Part shown: one piece after another, positions 1 through 5,165 of the stretch
Layout of the letters: the number at the start of each line of letters is the position of its first letter
How positions within the stretch are numbered: position 1 is the stretch's first letter
From: Litoreibacter sp.
GTDB lineage: Bacteria; Pseudomonadota; Alphaproteobacteria; Rhodobacterales; Rhodobacteraceae
Reading direction: 5' to 3'
Assembly (NCBI GenBank): GCA_013042765.1
Contig: JABDPP010000163.1
Location: 1-6,572, forward strand
Length of the DNA: 6,572 nucleotides
Translations under genes and position numbers: made by a program
Notes under the pieces: generated by a model
The model's database searches: none
Told to the model about the DNA's origin: nothing
What the model saw: only the letters and a program-made list of their open reading frames with translations

Positions 1-1459
1 TGTGGATGGTGGCGCCTCGGCTTCACTGCTGGTGAGCTGGCTTCGCGACGCGGGGCTTTCCGCGACGCTCTATGTGCCGGATCGTATCGATGAAGGCTAC
101 GGTCCGAACGCACCAGCCATGGCCCGATTGGCGGAAGCGCATGACCTGATCATCTGCGTGGATTGCGGAACCCTGTCGCATGAGCCGATCGCCGCGGCAA
201 AAGCCACGGACGTAATGGTCCTCGATCACCACCTTGGAGCCGAGACCCTGCCCGATGCGCTCGCTGTGGTGAACCCGAACCGTCAGGACGAAGACGGCGC
301 GTTGGGACATCTCTGCGCAGCGGGTGTCGTGTTTCTTCTTCTCGTCGCAGCCAACCGGTTGATGCGCGAGCAGGGGCAGACGGGCCCTGATCTTGTGGCG
401 CTTCTCGATCTTGTGGCGCTTGCGACGGTCGCCGATGTTGCCCCGCTCGTTGGCGTGAATCGCGCACTGGTGCGCCAAGGCTTGGCGGTTATGGCCCGGC
501 GGGAGCGGGTCGGGCTCAGAGCCCTGGCGGATGTCGCGCGGATGGACTCTGCACCTACCTCCTATCATCTGGGCTTTCTTCTCGGTCCTCGGGTCAATGC
601 GGGCGGCCGGATCGGTGCCGCAGACCTCGGGGCGCGGCTGCTCTCCACGGACAATCCGTCGGAGGCGGAGGCGCTGTCAGAACGCCTCGAGCTTCTCAAC
701 AAGGAACGGCGCGAGATTGAAGCACGGGTGCGCGATGAAGCACTCTCCCAGGCCGAGGATCGCGGTCTGGATGCGCCGCTTGTCTGGGCTGCTGGTGACG
801 GCTGGCATCCCGGTGTCGTGGGCATCGTAGCCGCGCGCCTGAAGGAGGCAACCAATCGCCCCGCCGTCGTGATCGGACTGGACGGTGACGAGGGAAAAGG
901 GTCCGGGCGCTCGGTCTCGGGCATTGACCTCGGCGCGCAAATCCAGCGGCTCGCTGCCGAAGGCCTGCTGATTAAGGGCGGCGGGCACAAGATGGCAGCG
1001 GGCCTGACGGTTGAACGAGACAAGCTCGAGCCCGCGATGGCCCGCCTTTCCGAGATGCTGGACGCGCAGGGCGCAGGGGCACTGGGGCCTTCAGACCTGA
1101 AGCTAGACGGGCTTTTGATGCCAGCAGCGGCGCAGGTGGATCTCGTCGAAAGCCTTGAAGCGGCCGGCCCCTTCGGCGCGGGGGCCCCTGCCCCTCGCTT
1201 TGTCTTTCCCGATCAACGGATCCTGTTCACAAAACCGGTCGGCGATGGCCACCTGAAAATCACCTTCGGCGACAAGCAAGGCAGCCGGGTCGAGGCGATC
1301 GCGTTTGGCGCATTCTCAGGAGAGATGGGCCCGGCACTGGAGGCTCACAAGGGCATGCGCTTCCACCTCGCGGGGCGGGTCGAGATCAACACCTGGGGCG
1401 GGCGCCAGCGGGTTCAACTGCGGCTCGAAGATGCGGCCCCGGCGGCGGCGGGAATTTAA
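1..1459 (+). CDS. recJ: RecJ single-stranded-DNA-specific 5'-3' exonuclease, C-terminal ~485 residues (5' end outside window)
   Basis: RecJ is a cytoplasmic DHH-family nuclease that degrades single-stranded DNA 5' to 3' using metal ions, in RecF-pathway recombination, mismatch repair and base-excision repair. The reading frame begins at base 2 and is open to the edge; the first visible residues VDGGASASLL are the end of phosphoesterase motif I (usually DYDxDG), so the gene starts upstream and the GTG at 2 is not a start. Counting from that codon, VDCG is at 53-56, the DHH motif at 75-77, TVADVAPL at 142-149, RVNAGGRIG at 197-205, GWHPGVVGIVAARL at 267-280, SGRS at 301-304 and the DHHA1 motif GGGHKMAAG at 326-334. 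The remaining ~100 residues fit the C-terminal OB-fold. Bacterial RecJ is usually about 570-580 residues, so roughly 90 are missing on the left. No broken motif is visible. The gene ends in TAA, 69 nt before the tRNA. Confidence 0.96.
   Translation, partial: VDGGASASLLVSWLRDAGLSATLYVPDRIDEGYGPNAPAMARLAEAHDLIICVDCGTLSHEPIAAAKATDVMVLDHHLGAETLPDALAVVNPNRQDEDGALGHLCAAGVVFLLLVAANRLMREQGQTGPDLVALLDLVALATVADVAPLVGVNRALVRQGLAVMARRERVGLRALADVARMDSAPTSYHLGFLLGPRVNAGGRIGAADLGARLLSTDNPSEAEALSERLELLNKERREIEARVRDEALSQAEDRGLDAPLVWAAGDGWHPGVVGIVAARLKEATNRPAVVIGLDGDEGKGSGRSVSGIDLGAQIQRLAAEGLLIKGGGHKMAAGLTVERDKLEPAMARLSEMLDAQGAGALGPSDLKLDGLLMPAAAQVDLVESLEAAGPFGAGAPAPRFVFPDQRILFTKPVGDGHLKITFGDKQGSRVEAIAFGAFSGEMGPALEAHKGMRFHLAGRVEINTWGGRQRVQLRLEDAAPAAAGI
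389..421 (+). repeat. Short tandem direct repeat inside recJ (two 15-bp copies, 18-bp period)
   Basis: GATCTTGTGGCGCTT occurs at 389-403 and again at 407-421. It encodes DLVALL followed by DLVALA, just before the TVADVAPL motif. The period of 18 keeps the frame, so this is either a small in-frame duplication or chance in a leucine/alanine-rich helix. The protein motif around it looks normal. Confidence 0.7.
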
Positions 1460-1481
1460 TCAGAGGTGACGCATTTTCCTC

Positions 1482-1510
1482 TTGCCAGTCTCACCGTGTT
1501 TGCCTAAACA
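1482..1510 (+). promoter_or_regulatory. Candidate sigma-70-type promoter for the tRNA-Glu gene
   Basis: TTGCCA (1482-1487, 5 of 6 to TTGACA) and TAAACA (1505-1510, weak -10) are separated by 17 bp. Initiation would fall near 1517, about 12 nt before the mature tRNA, and the stretch after the -10 is C-rich, as in discriminators of stable-RNA promoters. The geometry is good but the -10 match is poor (3 of 6). There is no other obvious promoter between recJ and the tRNA. Confidence 0.4.
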
Positions 1511-1528
1511 ACGCCCCACACCTCCGGC

Positions 1529-1603
1529 GGTCCCTTCGTCTATCGGTTAGGACGCCAGGTTTTCAACCTGGAAAGAGGGGTTCGATTCCCCTAGGGACTG
1601 CCA
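1529..1603 (+). tRNA. tRNA-Glu (anticodon TTC), CCA encoded
   Basis: The cloverleaf folds by eye. The acceptor stem GGTCCCT (1529-1535) pairs with AGGGACT (1593-1599); its outermost pair is G-U instead of the usual G-C. The anticodon stem CCAGG/CCTGG (1555-1559/1567-1571) encloses the 7-base loop TTTTCAA, with anticodon TTC at 1562-1564, reading GAA/GAG codons. The T arm is AGGGG-TTCGATT-CCCCT (1576-1592). The D arm lies in 1538-1552 and includes GGTTAGGAC. The discriminator is G1600 and CCA is encoded at 1601-1603. The gene delivers glutamate to translation and, in alphaproteobacteria, also to tetrapyrrole synthesis through glutamyl-tRNA. Confidence 0.97.
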
Positions 1604-1930
1604 ATTTACCCCGAAATACCGAAAGAATGCACCGGCGACACCGCTTTTTGTGGTCCGTGGGTTTGTGCAGCCCGAGGCCACGCAAAAGGCGCTAATCGTA
1701 CCTTCGTAAAGCCATGGGCCAGCCGGGCCTCACTCATAAGAAGACGGCGAGATGTCAGCTCTGACGAGTACAGCCTTTCGGTTGGATGCTCCAAAGCAGA
1801 AAATCACAGACTTGCGAAACCAAACCCTTGCCGGAATAATGTGCGTGTGACGTTGTTTAGTGGTGTAGCCTTTACCGACTTCCCTGGGGCGATCATCAGT
1901 TCTTCTGTTTTTTTGATGGATGGGCCCAGG
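1604..1930 (+). other. Gene-free interval between tRNA-Glu and the hydrolase gene
   Basis: These 327 bases hold no reading frame I can support. A 62-codon minus-strand frame (1606-1794) opens with TTG, has no Shine-Dalgarno sequence and resembles no family I know. I see no second copy of the tRNA 3' end that would mark an integrated element, no integrase fragment and no strong terminator stem with a T-run. The right part (about 1800-1930) is visibly richer in A and T than recJ and probably contains the promoter and leader of the hydrolase gene. Confidence 0.5.
1812..1840 (+). promoter_or_regulatory. Candidate promoter for the exported hydrolase gene
   Basis: TTGCGA (1812-1817) and AATAAT (1835-1840) are separated by 17 bp, with 4 of 6 matches to the -35 and 4 of 6 to the -10 consensus. 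Initiation near 1847 would leave a leader of about 84 nt before the ATG at 1931 and would rule out the GTG at 1841 as start codon. This is prediction by eye only. Confidence 0.3.
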
Positions 1931-3283
1931 ATGAAGACTCCGACCTTTCGCGGCTTGAAGATTGTGGCCCCGCCCACTGTCCATTGTCTTTTCGCATCGC
2001 GGCCTCCCCGACAGCTTTTGCTTCAGGTTCTCTTCGTACTGGTGTTCATTTTTTCTTTGGGTCGGCCCGTCTGGGCGCTCGATGAAAACCTCGTCTTCGA
2101 TCAGATGATCGATCGGTATTCGAAAGACATGCGCTGTGGGAACCAAAGAGATTTCCCCGGTTGGGAGCGTCGGCAGGTCTCCAATCCCAAGGATGGCTAC
2201 AAGATCCGATACAGTCGGTTCGGCTGCACCCTTTCGGATCGCGGAGCGCTTGTCATCCTGCCGGGTCGCGGCGATGGCTCTTACGAATATTTTGAGATTG
2301 CGATTGATTTTATCGAGCGCGGTTTCGGACCGGTTTATGTCATTGACCACCGCGGCCAAGGGCTGTCGCCACGCCTTCTGGACAATAGACACAAAGGATA
2401 TGTTGCGAGGTTCGAAGACTATGTCGACGATGCCGAAGCCTTTGTGGCGGCCGTCGAAAACGACCTTGAATTACTGGGGTCGGGTGCTGATCCCGTGATG
2501 AACCTGACCACCAATTCCATGGGCGGGGCCATTGGCATCGGCCTGTTCCAGCGCCTTGGTTCAGAAAATCCGTTCCGGTCAGCTGCCTTTCTGGGCGCGA
2601 TGATCAGCGTCAACTATCATAGTTTTACCGGGACTCCGGCCACTATGCTGAATTTGCAGATCTATTCGGAAACAGGTGCTTTGCTTCAAGCCTGGTGGCG
2701 CTGTCATGTTGTCACATTTTGGAATCCCGGTCGTTGCGAAGAATACGCCGTGGAATCTGCCGCGAATGGTTACCAATCTGGTACGCGAAAATTCTCCCCG
2801 AACACCGAAGCGATCATGACCAACAGCGCAGCCCGATACGATTTGCGCACGCACATGCTGGATGTGTTCGACTGGAGTACGATTGCCACCGAAGAATACG
2901 ATGAAAGTGAAAACTGGGCCGGCCCGCAACTCGGCGGCGCGACAAATTCCTGGGTCCGGGAAGCCGCACGCTTCAACCGCGAAATGCGCGAACCATCGCG
3001 ACTCGAGAACATGGTTCATGTCCCGGTTATGCTTCTGACCGGAACGAGAGATCTTCGGTCGTATCGTCCTTACGCCGATTACCTCGGTCGCGCCCCGGAT
3101 TTGTCGAACCATATCGACTTTTGCGAGAGGCTGAACATTGGAAGCATCGCAACCAAGGGGCACGACATTTGTGAATTTGTCGCACTCAGAGGTGGGTTCC
3201 ATGAGCTGTTCATGGAGCGAGACAGTGAACGGCAACAAGCGCTGGACACGATCGACCGGTTCTTTCGCTCTCATTCGGAATAG
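1931..3283 (+). CDS. Secreted alpha/beta hydrolase, PldB (lysophospholipase L2)-like
   Basis: This 450-residue serine hydrolase probably cleaves an ester such as a lysophospholipid outside the cytoplasm; the true substrate is unknown. Residues 29-44 are hydrophobic, followed by RPVWA-LDENL, giving a type I signal peptidase site after Ala49. PGRGDGSYEY (111-120) and DHRGQGLSPRLL (139-150) plus RFEDYVDDAEAF (160-171) match the PldB pattern. The nucleophile elbow is TNSMGG with Ser196, so a Thr and an Asn stand where the family usually has GHSMGG. Asp374 (GTRD) and His424 (GGFH) complete a plausible triad. Six cysteines remain in the mature part (69, 99, 258, 269, 398, 414), consistent with up to three disulfides. 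ATG 1931 is preferred because it gives a sensible, though long, positively charged n-region; ATG 1916 or GTG 1841 would lengthen it, and none has a good Shine-Dalgarno sequence. The gene converges with the cyclase gene. Confidence 0.85.
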   Translation: MKTPTFRGLKIVAPPTVHCLFASRPPRQLLLQVLFVLVFIFSLGRPVWALDENLVFDQMIDRYSKDMRCGNQRDFPGWERRQVSNPKDGYKIRYSRFGCTLSDRGALVILPGRGDGSYEYFEIAIDFIERGFGPVYVIDHRGQGLSPRLLDNRHKGYVARFEDYVDDAEAFVAAVENDLELLGSGADPVMNLTTNSMGGAIGIGLFQRLGSENPFRSAAFLGAMISVNYHSFTGTPATMLNLQIYSETGALLQAWWRCHVVTFWNPGRCEEYAVESAANGYQSGTRKFSPNTEAIMTNSAARYDLRTHMLDVFDWSTIATEEYDESENWAGPQLGGATNSWVREAARFNREMREPSRLENMVHVPVMLLTGTRDLRSYRPYADYLGRAPDLSNHIDFCERLNIGSIATKGHDICEFVALRGGFHELFMERDSERQQALDTIDRFFRSHSE

Positions 3284-3330
3284 AGGGGAAACGACCGCCT
3301 GACGAACCACGTCGAGACCCATAGTGTGTC

Positions 3331-3468
3331 TCAAGCCACCCGGAGGGCTTTACCATCAATCACCGCAAAACGAGGTCCGTCTTTGCGCGGTATTCAGGTG
3401 CCGGCGCGAGGCAGCAGGTATTCGCCATTTTGCAGGACACGCTCAATCCGCCCGCTGCTGGTCAGCAT
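3331..3468 (-). other. TGA-interrupted small reading frame behind the cyclase gene (possible small ORF or gene remnant)
   Basis: Reading leftward in the same frame as the cyclase, four codons after its stop, ATG at 3468 opens 24 codons ending ...NGEYLLPRAGT before a TGA at 3396-3394. The frame then stays open for 20 codons (IPRKDGPRFAVIDGKALRVA) to a second TGA at 3333-3331. The composition looks protein-like, and one TGG-to-TGA change would join the halves into a 45-residue product. The only ribosome-binding hint is GAGGT, about 10 nt before the ATG. It could be a 24-residue peptide, a decayed gene or chance. I recognise no family. Confidence 0.25.
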
Positions 3469-3480
3469 TGCATTTCCACC

Positions 3481-4494
3481 TCAGCGCACGCTCTCCGATG
3501 AAGTGCCCGGATCAAAGATGGTATGGCATGCGCGGCCTTTGTGTTTTGACCAGTAAAGGGCCACGTCGGCATCTCCGAGCATCTGTTCCGGGACAGGATC
3601 GGCGTAAAAGCTCGACAACGTGATCCCGATACTGGCTGAGATACGACAGCTCTGCCCGTCATAGTCGATGGGTTGTTCCAATCTCGAAATGATCCGGCTC
3701 GCAATGCTGTTGAGGATCCTTGGGTCAACACATTCCTGAAAGGCGAGAATGAACTCATCGCCCCCCACACGGGCCACCATATCACCCGAGCGGGTTTCGC
3801 TGACGAGGATTTCCGCGACCCGCTGCAAGACATAATCACCCGCAGCGTGGCCGAACGTATCATTGACCTGCTTGAAGTAGTCGAGATCGAGGGTCATCAG
3901 GCCAAACGGTGTGCTGCTCCTCGCCATGCGCGTCATAAGGTGGTCCAACGCGCGCCGGTTTTTCAACCCGGTCAGGGTATCGGAGAAGGCCTGCTCTTCC
4001 GCCGCGACCTTGGCGCCTTGCAAACGTTGGTTCAGTCGCTTCGATTCATCCAGAGCGGCGGTTTTCGCCTCGATCAGGTAGAGCATGTCGACGGTCGGGT
4101 CGGACGGCGCGAAATCAGCCGCTACGAGGTTGTGGCAGCGCACAGCGTCCAGAACCGAAATCCCCAGAGACAGGTTGATCAAGCCATGACTGCCACCGCT
4201 AAGGCGGGTGAACAAGCCTTTCAGCCCAAACCGCTCCCCATCCCGGAAGCGAATTTTGACACCACAGGACCCACGTCTCCAGAGCGCGCAAAAATCGGGC
4301 GCGTTGACGGGACGCCGCAGCTCGAACACGTCCATAAACCGCATTCCGCTCAATGCTCCTTCAGGATGGAGTTTCTGCATCGTCGGTCCAACATGCGTGA
4401 TAACGCCCGAGGGGTCCACGGACAGGTGCAGCGGCATCAGTGCATCCAACGCAGTGACAGACGAGGTCACGATATCATCACATACCTCGCCCAT
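3481..4494 (-). CDS. HNOBA-GGDEF diguanylate cyclase, partner of the H-NOX sensor
   Basis: The 337-residue protein should make c-di-GMP from two GTP in the cytoplasm. Residues about 17-135 resemble HNOBA, the PAS-like H-NOX-associated domain of soluble guanylate cyclases: PLHLSVDPSGVITHVG (21-36), the ELRRP segment (58-62) and FGLKGLFTRL (89-98). A helix or coiled coil (about 137-168) links it to the GGDEF domain. There, DTLTGLKNRR (172-181), DLDYFKQVND (203-212), GHAAGD (215-220), GGDEF (244-248) and ALYWSKHKGR (312-321) are intact, so activity is expected. RSGD (235-238) sits five residues before GGDEF and is a complete RxxD inhibitory site, so product feedback is expected. No EAL domain and no membrane segment are present. 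Its ATG shares one base with the H-NOX stop codon (TGATG), so translation is probably coupled. Characterised bacterial H-NOX/cyclase pairs, such as HnoX-HnoC in a Silicibacter strain, suggest NO-dependent control of its activity. Confidence 0.92.
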   Translation of the reverse strand: MGEVCDDIVTSSVTALDALMPLHLSVDPSGVITHVGPTMQKLHPEGALSGMRFMDVFELRRPVNAPDFCALWRRGSCGVKIRFRDGERFGLKGLFTRLSGGSHGLINLSLGISVLDAVRCHNLVAADFAPSDPTVDMLYLIEAKTAALDESKRLNQRLQGAKVAAEEQAFSDTLTGLKNRRALDHLMTRMARSSTPFGLMTLDLDYFKQVNDTFGHAAGDYVLQRVAEILVSETRSGDMVARVGGDEFILAFQECVDPRILNSIASRIISRLEQPIDYDGQSCRISASIGITLSSFYADPVPEQMLGDADVALYWSKHKGRACHTIFDPGTSSESVR

Positions 4495-5093
4495 CAGCCC
4501 GTCGCATGTCCGGCGAGGCTGAAACTGCGCCCCCGAGCGAAAGCCTTTTCCAGAAGCTGGATATGCAGGACTTCACAAGGTGCCACGGCGCCATCACCCG
4601 GCTCAAGATCCAGGAGAACGAGCGCGCCGTAATCATCTGCTAGAGCGCGCAATATGCCCTGCAGGACAGCACCATAGCCCGGGCGCTCAAACCGGCACAC
4701 CAGGGAGAAACGGTCCACCGCCACCTCCGTCAGTTCAAGATGTGGCAACTCGAGATCAGGCATCGCCAGTTTGACACGATCATGGAGGTCATCGAGCGAT
4801 TGCAGAAAATCCTCGAACGTATGGCCCCCAAACCGGAGCAGCCGCCGGACCGAGTTCATGTGGGAATGGGTAACAAGATAGGTACCAAGATCTTCCAGGA
4901 GCGTGTTGCGGTCACGTCCAAGATGGCCCGCCGCCGCGTCCAGAACGGCCTCCGTGATCGCGTCATTATAGGCAAGCATCGCCTCGAAATCGCGAAACTC
5001 TAGCCTCGCTTCGCGGATGATATGATCCCAGGAGGACCCGCCATAGGTATCCTCCACAAAACACTGAATGGATCGATTTACCAAACCGTGCAT
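4494..5093 (-). CDS. H-NOX (HNOB) haem-based nitric oxide sensor
   Basis: This 199-residue cytoplasmic protein has the length and order of stand-alone bacterial H-NOX domains, which bind haem, detect NO and regulate a partner enzyme. It opens MHGLVNRSIQCFVEDTYG and carries YLVTH (72-76), RRLLRFGG (83-90) and FLQSLDDLHDRV (96-107). His104 lies where the proximal haem ligand His102 of the Thermoanaerobacter protein lies, and Pro117 matches its Pro115. The YxSxR haem-propionate motif, expected 29 residues after the ligand, reads C133-R-F135-E-R137: only Arg survives. No tyrosine stands at the distal oxygen-binding position, which fits NO selectivity if haem is bound. ATG 5093 is the start because GGGAG lies 5 nt upstream and the family begins there; the TTG at 5105 lies before that site. 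The cyclase gene overlaps its stop codon, so the cyclase is the likely partner. Confidence 0.9.
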   Translation of the reverse strand: MHGLVNRSIQCFVEDTYGGSSWDHIIREARLEFRDFEAMLAYNDAITEAVLDAAAGHLGRDRNTLLEDLGTYLVTHSHMNSVRRLLRFGGHTFEDFLQSLDDLHDRVKLAMPDLELPHLELTEVAVDRFSLVCRFERPGYGAVLQGILRALADDYGALVLLDLEPGDGAVAPCEVLHIQLLEKAFARGRSFSLAGHATG

Positions 5094-5096
5094 GAC

Positions 5097-5120
5097 TGCT
5101 CCCAAAGAACTCCGGGAGCA
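5097..5120 (-). promoter_or_regulatory. Inverted repeat enclosing the H-NOX ribosome-binding site
   Basis: In the transcript, UGCUCCC (5120-5114) and GGGAGCA (5103-5097) are perfectly complementary over 7 bp around a 10-nt loop. The downstream arm contains the Shine-Dalgarno GGGAG (5103-5099), and the stem ends 3 nt before the start codon. When folded, it would hide the ribosome-binding site. No T-run follows and a start codon does, so it does not look like a Rho-independent terminator for the upstream methyltransferase gene. The inverted repeat is directly seen; its function is inference. Confidence 0.55.
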
Positions 5121-5137
5121 ATCTAGAGGGCGATCTC

Positions 5138-5165
5138 TTAATAAATACCGAAGAAACCTTCAAAA
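5138..5165 (-). promoter_or_regulatory. Candidate promoter for the H-NOX/cyclase pair
   Basis: On the minus strand, TTTTGA (5165-5160, overlapping the methyltransferase stop codon) and TATTAA (5143-5138) are separated by 16 bp, with 4 of 6 matches to each consensus element as I count them. The interval is noticeably AT-rich for this DNA. Initiation near 5131 would give a leader of about 38 nt carrying the whole hairpin at 5097-5120. The pair could instead be read through from the methyltransferase gene. No FNR/Dnr-type dyad (TTGAT-N4-ATCAA) is seen here. Confidence 0.3.

Noticed and set aside
1463..1483. Terminator behind recJ from the inverted repeat AGAGG/CCTCT
   Set aside because: Only 5 bp with an 11-nt loop and no T-run after the second arm.
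1841..1930. Extended hydrolase start at GTG 1841 or ATG 1916
   Set aside because: Both push the signal helix further from the N-terminus, neither has a good Shine-Dalgarno sequence, and the candidate promoter at 1812-1840 would start transcription after 1841.
1730..2392. 220-codon open frame on the minus strand overlapping the hydrolase gene
   Set aside because: The plus-strand hydrolase has a signal peptide and conserved motifs across the overlap; the antisense translation looks like no protein family.
3314..3332. Terminator in the convergent gap from GAGAC/GTCTC
   Set aside because: Five base pairs, 9-nt loop and no T-run on either strand.
3673..4632. 319-codon open frame on the plus strand across the cyclase and H-NOX genes
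   Set aside because: It lies antisense to two genes with intact family motifs and its translation has no recognisable domain; long antisense frames are common in GC-rich DNA.
5094..5105. Upstream start for the H-NOX gene at TTG 5105 (203 residues)
   Set aside because: The Shine-Dalgarno GGGAG lies inside that extension and 5 nt before ATG 5093, and H-NOX proteins begin MHGLVN or similar.
5097..5120. Rho-independent terminator of the methyltransferase gene
   Set aside because: The stem is followed by GTC and the H-NOX start codon, not by a T-run.
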